64,000 nucleotides of DNA, from positions 44,405 to 108,404 of the forward strand of contig NZ_BAMX01000055.1 in NCBI RefSeq assembly GCF_000963965.1. Reading direction: 5' to 3'. The translations under genes were made by a program, and so were the position numbers. This DNA comes from Acetobacter orientalis. GTDB taxonomy: Bacteria > Pseudomonadota > Alphaproteobacteria > Acetobacterales > Acetobacteraceae. Positions 28,389 through 36,816 of the stretch are shown piece after piece. The notes beneath the pieces were generated by a model. That model made no database searches and had not been told where the DNA came from. It saw nothing but the letters and a program-made list of their open reading frames with translations. Each line of letters starts with the position of its first letter. The stretch's first letter is position 1.

Positions 28389-28466
28389 ATGACTGCTTTT
28401 CAGGATTACTGGAACACCCTAACCCTTAAAGCCCGCACATGGCTTGCGGCCCTCAGGCGGCCGTAA
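28389..28466 (+). CDS. Very small protein (25 aa) with own terminator
   Basis: ATG preceded by TAGGAT, then 25 codons and TAA. The peptide starts MTAFQDYWNTL and ends LAALRRP; amphipathic with two Trp and a basic end. A strong terminator begins 78 bases after the stop, giving a short transcript unit of its own. Could instead be a small RNA with a chance frame. No function is suggested. Confidence 0.5.
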   Translation: MTAFQDYWNTLTLKARTWLAALRRP

Positions 28467-28543
28467 TATCCCCACCATATCCTTCATAAAGCAGGCAACC
28501 TTACGCCCTATAGGCAAAACCAGTTTCTAGGCTTGCCCATACA

Positions 28544-28582
28544 AAAACCCCCTTGCACCTTCTGAGTGTGCAAGGGGGTTTT
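28544..28582. terminator. Strong bidirectional terminator
   Basis: A 15-base arm at 28544-28558 (AAAACCCCCTTGCAC) pairs perfectly with 28568-28582 (GTGCAAGGGGGTTTT). Sits between the 25-residue gene and the convergent repeat-protein gene. Confidence 0.92.
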
Positions 28583-28636
28583 ATGGTGTGCTGCTACCCC
28601 ATAGCTATGACGGTAGCAGGTAAGAGCGGGTATGCT

Positions 28637-29128
28637 TTATTTACTGCTATCACCTGTAAAGGTGTCGTGAATATCTTTACCGGCGTCTTGGCCCCATTTA
28701 CCCACTTTTTGGCCAGCACGCTTTGTCCAGTTCTTTGTAGAATCGGCAGCATCGCGCGTGCCAGATTTAGTTTTATCCCACGCTTTTTCTGTGCCGGACT
28801 TTGTTTTGTCCCATGCTTTTTCAGACCCAGATTTGGTCTTGTCCCAAGCATTGTCGGCACCATCGCGGGTTTTATCCCATGTCTTTTCAGTGCCAGACTT
28901 TGTTTTGTCCCATGCTTTTTCGGTGCCGGACTTCGTTTTATCCCACGCTTTGACCGTTCCGTCTTTTGTCTTGTCCCATGCGTTGGTGGTGGCAGAGCGC
29001 GTATCGTTCCAAGCGCGGCCTAGCGCACTTGGCTGCTGTTCCTGCGCGTGCGCTGCGGGCAGAGACAGGGCAAACGCCGTAGCACCCAGCAAAGTGGTAG
29101 CAAAAGTGCGGATTGTCATAAACGCCAT
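28637..29128 (-). CDS. Secreted 11-residue repeat protein (LEA-like)
   Basis: 163 residues. Signal peptide to AAHA (residue 28). Residues 39-126 are eight tandem 11-mers of type AWDKTKSGTEK, followed by three degenerate units to about residue 159. Trp at position 2 of every unit, with Asp, Lys, Thr and Gly otherwise. Eleven residues make three helical turns, so the Trp would line one face; group 3 LEA proteins are built from 11-mers as well, though without Trp. GGAGG six bases before the ATG. Likely paralogous in design to the protein at 24089. Function unknown; envelope or desiccation/acid protection is only a guess. Confidence 0.85.
   Translation of the reverse strand: MAFMTIRTFATTLLGATAFALSLPAAHAQEQQPSALGRAWNDTRSATTNAWDKTKDGTVKAWDKTKSGTEKAWDKTKSGTEKTWDKTRDGADNAWDKTKSGSEKAWDKTKSGTEKAWDKTKSGTRDAADSTKNWTKRAGQKVGKWGQDAGKDIHDTFTGDSSK
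28751..29014 (-). repeat. 33-base tandem coding repeats
   Basis: Eight units of 33 bases encoding the 11-mers of the preceding protein. Several units are identical in protein sequence, so copy number could vary between strains without frameshift. Confidence 0.85.
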
Positions 29129-29281
29129 CGAAGGCCTCCAAATCTATTTGCACATATGGCTTTCAGCATGCTGGGCCTTTGTGGCAAATGTGAGAACATA
29201 CCCCACCAGCTCAGATGCAAGTACTCTTTGCCCCTAAACCGCGCAGGGTGGGCATTGGTTCCCACGCAATACTCTGGGGCT

Positions 29282-29755
29282 TTAAAATTCTGCTGCGGGC
29301 AGGCTATCGAGTGCGGCTTGTAAAATATAGGCCGCTGCCAGTTGGTCTACGACACCTTCGCGCTTTTTGCGTGACAGGTCTGCTTCTTGAATAAGCATAC
29401 GGTTAACCGCTGAAGACGACAGCCGCTCATCCCACAAACACGCAGGCAGGCCGGTTTGCTCTGCCAAGGCTATCGCCCAGTCTTTGGCGGCTTGGGCGGC
29501 AGGGCCAAATGTTCCATCAAGCGAGAGGGGAATACCCACCACCATGCCCGCAACCTCGTGCTGCTGCGCTATGGCGCGGATATGCGCCACCATAGCACCC
29601 AGCTTGCCCCGTTTAACGGTTTCAAACGGGGTTGCCACCATGCGCGAAACATCGGACAGGGCCAGCCCAACCTGTTTACGGCCTGGGTCTATACCCAAAA
29701 GCCGTGCGTGGCGGGGCAGTGTGGCGGCAAGGTCTGTAAGGGTAAGAAGTGTCAT
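29282..29755 (-). CDS. ruvX: YqgF/RuvX family nuclease
   Basis: Putative pre-16S rRNA nuclease or Holliday junction resolvase-like protein, 157 residues with an RNase H fold. Motifs LLGIDPGRKQVGLALSD, GMVVGIPLSLDG and LWDERLSSSAVNRML carry the acidic residues. ATG at 29755 fits the family; the open frame extends much further upstream over the opposite-strand gatC, which is chance. Divergent from gatC. Confidence 0.92.
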   Translation of the reverse strand: MTLLTLTDLAATLPRHARLLGIDPGRKQVGLALSDVSRMVATPFETVKRGKLGAMVAHIRAIAQQHEVAGMVVGIPLSLDGTFGPAAQAAKDWAIALAEQTGLPACLWDERLSSSAVNRMLIQEADLSRKKREGVVDQLAAAYILQAALDSLPAAEF

Positions 29756-29836
29756 GCCTGCACGGTATGTTGCCTTGCGCCCGATTATGCTAGGTCTTTT
29801 TTTCCCTGAACTTGTCTGAAGAGAGAGTCTGCTTTC

Positions 29837-30124
29837 ATGTCGCTTGACCTCGCGACCACCCGACGTATTGCAAAACTGGCCCGCATTGGCCTTGCCGATG
29901 CCGAGCTTGAGACCGTCCGCCAGAAGCTGGATGGTATTCTGGGCTGGTTCAACCAGCTGTCCGAGGTGGATGTTGAGGGCGTGCCCCCCATGGTCGGCAC
30001 CGAGATGGAAGCCCTGCGCCAACGCGATGATGTGGTGACCGATGGTAACTGCCAAGCGGCGGTGCTGTCTAACGCCCCAGAAAAATCTGGCCCCTTCTAT
30101 GCTGTACCCAAGGTGGTTGAATAA
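29837..30124 (+). CDS. gatC: Asp/Glu-tRNA amidotransferase subunit C
   Basis: Small stabilising subunit of GatCAB, 95 residues. Family features: [36 protein letters not shown] and the C-terminal [16 protein letters not shown]. One base separates its stop codon from the gatA ATG. Confidence 0.95.
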   Translation: MSLDLATTRRIAKLARIGLADAELETVRQKLDGILGWFNQLSEVDVEGVPPMVGTEMEALRQRDDVVTDGNCQAAVLSNAPEKSGPFYAVPKVVE

Positions 30125-30125
30125 T

Positions 30126-31613
30126 ATGCTCACCAAGCTGACGCTAACCGAAGCGCGCGCAGGGCTTGCTGCCCGCAAATTTTCTGCCCGTGACCTGGCC
30201 AAGGCCCACCTAGACGCCATTGACCGCCTTAACCCTAAATTAAACGCCTATATTACCGTAGTGCCCGAGCAAGACGTGCTGACTGCCGCCGATGCAGCCG
30301 ATGCCCGCTACGCAGCAGGCACCGCACGCCCCATGGAAGGCTTGCCCGTTGGCGTAAAAGACCTGTTTTGCACGAAAGGCATTAAAACCACGGCCGCCAG
30401 CAAAATTTTGGCCAATTTTATACCCCCCTACGAAAGCACGGTCACAGCCCGCCTGCTTGATGCCGGGTCTCTCTTTGTTGGCAAAACCAACCTTGATGAG
30501 TTTGCCATGGGGTCTGCCAACATTACCTCTGCTTATGGCGCGGTGCTTAACCCGTGGCAGCGCAAGGGTGATGAAGCAACCGCACTTGTGCCCGGCGGGT
30601 CTTCTGGTGGGTCTGCTGCTGCTGTGGCAGCCGGGCTTGCGCTGGCCGCAACAGGTACAGATACCGGCGGCTCTATTCGCCAACCTGCTGCATTTTGCGG
30701 TATTGTAGGGCTTAAACCCACCTATGGCCGGTGCAGCCGTTGGGGCACCATTGCCTACGCCAGCTCGCTCGACCAAGCTGGCCCCATGACCCGCACCGTG
30801 GCCGATGCTGGCCTGATGCTAGAAGCCATGGCTGGCTTTGATGAAAAAGACAGCACCTGCTCCAACCGCCCCGTACCTGCATTTGCCCAAGCTGTTGGCA
30901 AAAGCATTAAAGGCTTGCGGGTTGGTATTCCGGCAGAATACCGCGCCCCCGGCCTGTCACCAGAAATTTCTGCCATGTGGGAACAAGGCATTGCATGGCT
31001 GCGTGATGCCGGGTGCGAGATTGTTGATGTCTCTCTCCCTCACACCAAATACGGCTTGGCCACATACTATATTATTGCCCCGGCTGAATGCTCTTCCAAC
31101 CTTGCGCGCTATGACGGTATTCGCTTTGGTGAGCGCAAAGACGCCGCAACGCTAGACGGCATTTACGAAGCCACCCGCGCCGCTGGGTTTGGCGAAGAAG
31201 TGCGTAGCCGCATATTGATGGGCACCTATGTGCTATCTGCTGGCTATTACGACGCCTACTACCTGAAAGCCCAAAAAGTACGCACCCTTATTAAACGCGA
31301 CTTTGTTGAAGCGTTTGAAAAAGTAGACGTGCTGCTAACCCCCACCGCCCCAAGTGCTGCCTTTGCACAGGGTGAGAACATGGCCGACCCCGTACAGATG
31401 TACCTAAACGACATCTTTACCGTACCAGCCAGCATGGCCGGTGTGCCCGCTTTGTCTGTGCCTGTTGGGCTAGACAGCAAGGGCCTGCCCCTAGGCTTGC
31501 AAATTATTGGCCGCCATTTTGATGAAGAAACTGTGCTGTCTGTTGGCGGTGCGTTAGAAGCTGCTGCGGGCTTTGCCCACACACCCACCCTGCACGCGGA
31601 GGCAGGCGCATGA
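30126..31613 (+). CDS. gatA: Asp/Glu-tRNA amidotransferase subunit A
   Basis: Glutaminase subunit that supplies ammonia to amidate mischarged Glu-tRNA(Gln) or Asp-tRNA(Asn). Amidase-signature domain: catalytic Lys in [11 protein letters not shown], Ser pair in [15 protein letters not shown] and [13 protein letters not shown]. 495 residues from the ATG at 30126; an open frame begins earlier but overlaps gatC. Overlaps gatB by four bases. Confidence 0.97.
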   Translation: MLTKLTLTEARAGLAARKFSARDLAKAHLDAIDRLNPKLNAYITVVPEQDVLTAADAADARYAAGTARPMEGLPVGVKDLFCTKGIKTTAASKILANFIPPYESTVTARLLDAGSLFVGKTNLDEFAMGSANITSAYGAVLNPWQRKGDEATALVPGGSSGGSAAAVAAGLALAATGTDTGGSIRQPAAFCGIVGLKPTYGRCSRWGTIAYASSLDQAGPMTRTVADAGLMLEAMAGFDEKDSTCSNRPVPAFAQAVGKSIKGLRVGIPAEYRAPGLSPEISAMWEQGIAWLRDAGCEIVDVSLPHTKYGLATYYIIAPAECSSNLARYDGIRFGERKDAATLDGIYEATRAAGFGEEVRSRILMGTYVLSAGYYDAYYLKAQKVRTLIKRDFVEAFEKVDVLLTPTAPSAAFAQGENMADPVQMYLNDIFTVPASMAGVPALSVPVGLDSKGLPLGLQIIGRHFDEETVLSVGGALEAAAGFAHTPTLHAEAGA

Positions 31614-33064
31614 GCTACATTATTGAAGGTAAAACCGGAAACTGGGAAATTGTGGTCGGGTTGGAAGTTCATGCCCAGATCATTAGCCAGTCCAAGCTGT
31701 TTTCTGGCTCTTCTACCACTTTTGGGGCAGAGCCAAACACGCAGGTCAGTTTGGTTGATGCGGCCTTTCCCGGCATGTTGCCCGTTTTAAACAAAGAATG
31801 CGTGGCACAGGCTGTGCGTACCGGCTTGGGCCTTAACGCACGCATTAACCTGCAAAGTCGTTTTGACCGTAAAAACTACTTTTATGCCGACCTGCCGCAG
31901 GGCTACCAGATTAGCCAGTTTGAGTTCCCGATTGTCGGTGAAGGCACAATCGAAATTGAACTGCCGGGGGGTGAAACACGCCAAATTGGCATTACCCGCC
32001 TGCATATGGAGCAAGACGCCGGTAAGCTCCTGCACGACCAAGACCCCGCACGCTCCTTTGTTGACCTGAACCGCTCTGGCGTGGCGCTGATGGAAATTGT
32101 AAGCGAGCCAGATATCCGCGCGCCAGAAGAAGCCGGGGCTTACCTGCGTAAACTCCGCCAGATTTTGCGCTACCTTGGCACCTGTGACGGCAACATGGAC
32201 GAAGGCTCCATGCGGGCAGACGTTAACGTGTCTGTACGTAAAGCAGGCGAACCTTTCCGCACGCGTTGCGAAATTAAAAACGTCAACTCCATTCGCTTTG
32301 TGATGCAGGCCATTGAGGCCGAAGCCGCACGGCAGGTAGAAATTTGGGAAAATGGCGGCGAGGTTGACCAAGAAACCCGCCTATTCGACCCCGCCCGTGG
32401 TGAAACCCGCACCATGCGCTCTAAGGAAGATGCACACGATTACCGCTACTTCCCCGACCCTGACCTGCTGCCACTGGTTATTGAGCAAGACTGGGTAGAC
32501 AGCTTAAAAGCTGCCCTGCCAGAACTGCCAGACGCCAAACGCGCACGCTTTCAGCAGGAATACGGCGTAACCTTCTATGATGCAGGCGTGCTGGTAGCTG
32601 AGCAGTCTGTGGCAGACTACTTTGAAACTGTTGCCAAAGGGCGTGATGGCAAGCTGGCCGTAACATGGGTAACGGGTGACCTGTTTGCCGCCATGAACCG
32701 CATGGGCCGCACCATTGAAAACTGCCCTGTAAGTGCACAAGCACTCGGCAAAATGCTCGACCTGATTGCTGATGGCACCATTAACGGCAAAATTGCCAAA
32801 GATGTGTTTGAAGACATGGTGGAAACGGGCGAAAGTCCCGATGCCATTGTTGAGAAAAAAGGCCTGAAGCAGGTTACAGACACCGGCGTGATTGACGCGG
32901 CCATCGACTCTGTCATGACCAAAAACGCTGATAAAGTTGACGAATACCGTAGCGGCAAAGACAAGCTGTTTGGATTCTTTGTGGGCCAAGTGATGAAGGA
33001 AACCAAGGGCAAAGCCAACCCAGCCCTTGTGAACGAAGCCCTAAAAACCAAGCTAAACGGGTAA
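31610..33064 (+). CDS. gatB: Asp/Glu-tRNA amidotransferase subunit B
   Basis: Kinase/tRNA-binding subunit of GatCAB, 484 residues. [25 protein letters not shown] and [11 protein letters not shown] are cradle-domain signatures; the C-terminal helical and YqeY-like tail runs to the end. Completes the gatCAB operon. Confidence 0.97.
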   Translation: MSYIIEGKTGNWEIVVGLEVHAQIISQSKLFSGSSTTFGAEPNTQVSLVDAAFPGMLPVLNKECVAQAVRTGLGLNARINLQSRFDRKNYFYADLPQGYQISQFEFPIVGEGTIEIELPGGETRQIGITRLHMEQDAGKLLHDQDPARSFVDLNRSGVALMEIVSEPDIRAPEEAGAYLRKLRQILRYLGTCDGNMDEGSMRADVNVSVRKAGEPFRTRCEIKNVNSIRFVMQAIEAEAARQVEIWENGGEVDQETRLFDPARGETRTMRSKEDAHDYRYFPDPDLLPLVIEQDWVDSLKAALPELPDAKRARFQQEYGVTFYDAGVLVAEQSVADYFETVAKGRDGKLAVTWVTGDLFAAMNRMGRTIENCPVSAQALGKMLDLIADGTINGKIAKDVFEDMVETGESPDAIVEKKGLKQVTDTGVIDAAIDSVMTKNADKVDEYRSGKDKLFGFFVGQVMKETKGKANPALVNEALKTKLNG

Positions 33065-33071
33065 AGCTGAG

Positions 33072-33139
33072 GGGAATGTAAAAATTCCCTTCAAAATTTG
33101 CATTTAGGGGGTTTGACGAAGTGAAAAGAACCCCCTAAA
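33072..33139 (+). terminator. Hairpins downstream of gatB
   Basis: A small hairpin GGGAAT/ATTCCC (33072-33089) followed by TTCAAAATTT, and a larger one TTTAGGGGGTT/AACCCCCTAAA (33103-33139) without a T run. Either may end the gat transcript; the tails are poor. Confidence 0.35.
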
Positions 33140-33180
33140 AGCAGCGATGCAAACGTCGTGTATCTTTACACTCTTCTTGC

Positions 33181-33272
33181 GGAGGGGTGGCCGAGTGGCT
33201 GAAGGCGACGGTTTGCTAAACCGTTATACGGGTTAAACTGTATCGAGGGTTCGAATCCCTTCCCCTCCGCCA
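33181..33272 (+). tRNA. tRNA-Ser (GCT anticodon)
   Basis: 92 bases with encoded CCA. Acceptor GGAGGGG pairs with CCCCTCC; anticodon loop TTGCTAA gives GCT for AGC/AGU codons; long class II variable arm; T arm with GGGTTCGAATCCC. Its 3' side faces a small region with a decayed integrase, a common integration target arrangement. Confidence 0.96.
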
Positions 33273-33604
33273 ATCTCCTTAAAAAATCCACCAAAAAAAT
33301 GAGATAGGTTACTATCATTTTGTAGGGTGGATAAATCGGGTGCCCGTGGGACACAGTTGCACAATACGCGCATGCACGCGCGAGGTTTTTGCAGCTCTTG
33401 CTGGTGGTAGCCGCCTGATCATACAGGGCAAAAACAGGCAAAACCCTATCGCCTCATCACAGTACGTTTGAGCGGACCAGGTAGCCTTTGCCGACTGGAA
33501 GAAAGCAAAATCCAGAGCGCTATCAGCACCAGACAGGCAGAACGAAGACGTGTATTTGCGAATTCACTCTCCAACCTGACTGGCTTTGAAAGTGTCATAC
33601 GTGC
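33273..33604. other. Gene-free stretch after tRNA-Ser
   Basis: 332 bases without a convincing gene. A minus-strand frame covering the tRNA and this stretch is a shadow of the tRNA. A short plus-strand frame near 33479-33577 (VAFADWKKAKSRAL) has no recognisable relative. No copy of the tRNA 3' end was found by eye in the next 1.4 kb. Confidence 0.5.
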
Positions 33605-34135
33605 CTATTTAATAGCGGCTAACCCTGCTTGGGCGATATCCTCGTCATGGTCTGGTGTGTCAACTGATACGCCAACCCCTCCGACTAGATGGCCGTTGAT
33701 GACAATCGGCTCCCCACCTTTAAGCATGACAAACCCCGGTGCAGTCACAAGAGCTGGTCTGGGGCCTGCCACGGCAGCCTCCAGCGTGGCGGTAGAGCGA
33801 TGAAACATAACGGCTGAACGCGCTTTTTCCGGAGCAAGGCCCGAACTGGCACGCATGAAAGCGTTATCCATACGGATCTGTAAAATAACCTCACCCGCAT
33901 CATCTACAATGGCTATGACACCAGCTGCTGGAATGGCTTTGGCTTTCTGGATCGCTGCATCGGCAATCTTCTGCGCTAGAGCAAATGGCAGCACCGCTCT
34001 AGTGGGCAATTCGATTGAGGCCGCCTGTGCGGCAACTAGCGGTAGACTCGCCGCCATAACAGCTACCGCAATGCTGGCAACAAAGCTCATATGTCGGGTG
34101 CGGCGCGTAGACTTACCTGATCGGTGCAGATGCAT
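33605..34135 (-). CDS. GlcG/HbpS family heme-binding-like protein
   Basis: 176 residues, exported: a basic start (MHLHRSGKSTRRTRH) and signal peptide ending near AAQAA, then the GlcG/HbpS domain (PF03928) with AAGVIAIVDDAGEVILQ, FMRASSGLAPEKARSA and the closing GVGVSVDTPDHDEDIAQAGL. HbpS of Streptomyces binds haem; many relatives have unknown ligands. AAGGA eight bases before the ATG supports the start. It sits between tRNA-Ser and an integrase remnant, so it may be a leftover of a small island. Confidence 0.88.
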   Translation of the reverse strand: MHLHRSGKSTRRTRHMSFVASIAVAVMAASLPLVAAQAASIELPTRAVLPFALAQKIADAAIQKAKAIPAAGVIAIVDDAGEVILQIRMDNAFMRASSGLAPEKARSAVMFHRSTATLEAAVAGPRPALVTAPGFVMLKGGEPIVINGHLVGGVGVSVDTPDHDEDIAQAGLAAIK

Positions 34136-34154
34136 CTGTACTGTCCTTTCTCAT

Positions 34155-34615
34155 CTACAAAAAACGCGACCGATGCGGAGGTGCACCGGGCGTAGTGGGT
34201 TTGCCAACTGTGGCCCTAGAGTTTCGCCACGGTGGCAGGGTATGAGAGAGATGAAAAGGGGCATACTTTAGTGGCCAGCCCGAACAACGACACCGATCGT
34301 CATAATTACGGTAGCCCCGGCAGTGTTTGGCCCATGTCTCCATCAGGGGGTTACGTTGTTCTAATAGGTCACTTCTACGGTAAGCAGCTTCCACCTTGTT
34401 CTCAATGGCATAAACCAGAGCCTTTCCGCTACATCACGCAGGCAGGCATTTGTATCGGATATCTAGTCTCGAAAGATGAAATACAAGCCCTGAACCGTTA
34501 CGCCCTTTGTGTTAGCGGCAAGATGAAGGGCTTTGCTCAAGGTCACATAGACAGTGGTTTTCCGTGCATATTTCCAAAATACCACGGCTCCCTTGTCGGT
34601 ATTCGGGTTTAAAAT
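34155..34615 (-). pseudogene. Decayed tyrosine recombinase (P4-type integrase) C-terminus
   Basis: Conceptual translation on the minus strand gives, in pieces, TKGVTVQGLYFIFRD, a TAG stop where the family has Trp, then ISDTNA, LRDVAE, a one-base frameshift, and ALVYAIENKVEAAYRRSD followed by LLEQRNPLMETWAKHC. This matches the end of P4/DUF4102-type integrases (ITVHGFRSTFRDW, LAH, EAAYRRGDLFEKRR). The catalytic HxxR is lost (QGLY) and the second His is now Tyr; only the Tyr nucleophile remains in AAYRR. No complete N-terminus is visible. The gap 34616-34685 to the next gene holds nothing recognisable. Confidence 0.72.
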
Positions 34616-34685
34616 TCGGTCTGCGGTGCACCATCACCTCATTAAATGAGATCACTGGGTGTAGCTGCGCGCCATGAATGCTTTT

Positions 34686-35015
34686 TTATAACCAGCCGGC
34701 ACAGAAAAACGAAAATACTCCCAACACACCAACTGAACCCAATAAAGCACGTAAGGAAGGACAATAGGTTTTTACGATAATCATCATAAATCCCGGTAGC
34801 GGCAGCATATAAAAAAGCCAGCTTACGCACCCCATGCTGTTATTATGGGCCGTTACCCAAACACGTAAAGAAAGCGCAAAAAGTAGGCCAGCCACCAGCC
34901 AGGATGCAATATTCCATATTAGTGGTTTTGCGTTGCTGTAATACGCAAACTGGTAGCGCCGTGTTGTCTGCAAAAGGCATACATAAGCGGTATAGGCTAA
35001 CGTAAATGACAGCAT
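34686..35015 (-). CDS. DUF3325-type small membrane protein
   Basis: 109 residues with three to four hydrophobic helices (LSFTLAYTAYVCLL, WLVAGLLFALSLRVWV, SWLFYMLPLPGFMMII, LLGSVGVLGVFSFFCAGWL). Size, topology and position directly after a PepSY gene match DUF3325 proteins found in TonB-receptor operons. Role unknown. Seven bases after the PepSY stop, so last gene of the riboswitch-controlled operon. Confidence 0.7.
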   Translation of the reverse strand: MLSFTLAYTAYVCLLQTTRRYQFAYYSNAKPLIWNIASWLVAGLLFALSLRVWVTAHNNSMGCVSWLFYMLPLPGFMMIIVKTYCPSLRALLGSVGVLGVFSFFCAGWL

Positions 35016-35022
35016 AATTACG

Positions 35023-36540
35023 CTACGCCTTTAAAACTCTTTTGTGCCTACAAACACGATACAGAACGACACACCCTAACAGAGCGATAACAAGAGCAGA
35101 TACATCGACTACCGCCACAGACCAGTGGCCCACCATACAGGCGGAAAGCAGCGACATATGACGATACCACCCTGTAAGTGGCAATAACCCACAGAGCGTA
35201 ATGAACAAACAGCCCTGGTGCACCCAGCCAAGCCTAGTGGGCGTAAGGAAAGCATGTACAATACTTGCAAACCATACCCCCAAAAACACAACTGGCAATA
35301 ACGCGTTTCTTTGAGGCCATGTATAAGGCAAAAGACGCTCTGCCCAAAAAACACTTAAACAGGCACACGAAAACCCAAGAAGAGCACAAACATTCAGTTT
35401 TCTGGCAACAGTTACCAAGACAGTATTTTGAACTGCACGAGACTGCTTTTGGGTATAAAGAATAAGCCCAGTTGCGACAGAACCTGCCCCCATAAGCCCT
35501 GCCAAAGCGTAGCACCAACGTATGCTTGGCCCGCCCCACTCTACCCAATGTAAACCCGCCAAAACAGATTGCACCCGTGCCACAAATGTAAGTGGCATAT
35601 TTTGTAAAATAAGCTGGCCCGTGGCGCCGTTATAAACGCGCCGGGCATATTGTTGCCCCACCTGGTGGGCACGTTCGTGCCAGAATTCTACAATTGCACC
35701 CTTATAAAATGGGTCACGCACATAAATTTTTGCAATAGCCCCCTGCCCCCAGTGGCTTTGAGCATCGTGCAATAAAGTCGTGAGTGAAAACAAGGGTGTC
35801 GCCGGGCCTTTTTGCGGTGGCAACACCATACTATACGTACCCAGCGCCTCTTGCCTAAAAGTGGAAAGGTTGTTGCCATATATGACAGACGCTGCAGAAG
35901 GCACATAAAGCCAATACAGCATAATAAGCCCAGTGTACGAAATCATTAAATGAAACGGTAAAGGTAAAATGCCCAGCACAGTATGCAGGTCAAGCCATGC
36001 TCGGTGCTTGTTTTTACCGGGACGAAACGTGAAAAACTCTGCAAAAACCTTAATATGGCTCCACACCCCGCTTATGCAAACACACAGCATTGCAATACCA
36101 GCCGCCCCCACAAGAAAGAGCCCAATTTGCGTTAAGGTGCGTTTAAGCAATAAATGAGAATGGTAAAGCAGAAAAAAAGATCCGAGCTGTTCATTCCTGA
36201 CAATAAAGGGCTGTGGGCCGCTGTTAAGAATAGCCTCTACCATACCACCCGATGCCGTTTTATACGCTGCTCTCAAATACGGGTCGCGCTCATCTGGGAG
36301 TATAATACGCCATAACCGTGCATCTGGCGCATGGGCACTTAAATACTCTACGCTCTGGGCAACAGCCTGCTCTGGCGCAACAGGTTTTGCAAAGCTGAGC
36401 TCTGTTAAGCCCCATTGGTCTAACTCGGTATGAAACACAGCCAAAGAACCGGTTAGTAAAACCCCAAATAGTATCCAGCCTAAAAAAAGCCCAACCCAAC
36501 TATGAAAAGCGCGCATCTCGCGTAGGTATGGGCGTTTCAT
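35023..36540 (-). CDS. PepSY-associated transmembrane protein
   Basis: 505 residues, inner membrane, four main helices plus a C-terminal helical part. Family signs: REMRAFHSWVGLFLGWIL at the N-terminus, LDLHTVLGILPLPFHLMISY in the middle and LHWVEWGGPSIRWCYALAGL. The paired His in helices resemble haem ligands, and relatives such as FoxB/PiuB-type proteins are linked to reduction and release of iron from siderophores at the inner membrane. Start ATG overlaps the stop of the DUF3649 gene (ATGA). Here the operon is under a cobalamin riboswitch, so the ligand may be a corrinoid rather than a siderophore. Confidence 0.85.
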   Translation of the reverse strand: MKRPYLREMRAFHSWVGLFLGWILFGVLLTGSLAVFHTELDQWGLTELSFAKPVAPEQAVAQSVEYLSAHAPDARLWRIILPDERDPYLRAAYKTASGGMVEAILNSGPQPFIVRNEQLGSFFLLYHSHLLLKRTLTQIGLFLVGAAGIAMLCVCISGVWSHIKVFAEFFTFRPGKNKHRAWLDLHTVLGILPLPFHLMISYTGLIMLYWLYVPSAASVIYGNNLSTFRQEALGTYSMVLPPQKGPATPLFSLTTLLHDAQSHWGQGAIAKIYVRDPFYKGAIVEFWHERAHQVGQQYARRVYNGATGQLILQNMPLTFVARVQSVLAGLHWVEWGGPSIRWCYALAGLMGAGSVATGLILYTQKQSRAVQNTVLVTVARKLNVCALLGFSCACLSVFWAERLLPYTWPQRNALLPVVFLGVWFASIVHAFLTPTRLGWVHQGCLFITLCGLLPLTGWYRHMSLLSACMVGHWSVAVVDVSALVIALLGCVVLYRVCRHKRVLKA

Positions 36541-36803
36541 GGTGTTATGTGCCCGCATAAGACCACTAAACCTGAAACCACCATTACCCCCACCATGACG
36601 CCCCACACCCAAACAAGCCTATGGGCACACCCTGCCCACAAACTACATGCTGCCATAATAAGAAAAGACACACCTGTGGCAGCCGAAACGCGGTCAACAC
36701 GAGACAGGGGCAATATAACAGCCAACGCCCCAGCCAGCGCATAACCTGTGCCGTATGCACCAAGCGTGCCTGCAAGCACCCGAGCTATGACCCGCCCCCA
36801 CAT
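36537..36803 (-). CDS. DUF3649-type small membrane protein
   Basis: 88 residues with three hydrophobic helices (VLAGTLGAYGTGYALAGALAVIL, ATGVSFLIMAACSLWAG, VWVWGVMVGVMVVSGLVVL). Members of DUF3649 sit between TonB receptors and PepSY proteins, as here. ATG at 36803 lies 13 bases after the receptor stop; the open frame extends further upstream within the receptor gene but without reason to start there. Overlaps the PepSY gene by four bases. Confidence 0.72.
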   Translation of the reverse strand: MWGRVIARVLAGTLGAYGTGYALAGALAVILPLSRVDRVSAATGVSFLIMAACSLWAGCAHRLVWVWGVMVGVMVVSGLVVLCGHITP

Positions 36804-36816
36804 AGTGTGTGCCGAA

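Noticed and set aside
29756..30220. N-terminal extension of ruvX to a 312-codon frame
   Set aside because: Runs antisense through gatC and gatA; the RNase H fold begins at the ATG at 29755.
33166..33441. Minus-strand frame of 91 codons across tRNA-Ser
   Set aside because: Typical spurious frame produced by the tRNA sequence.
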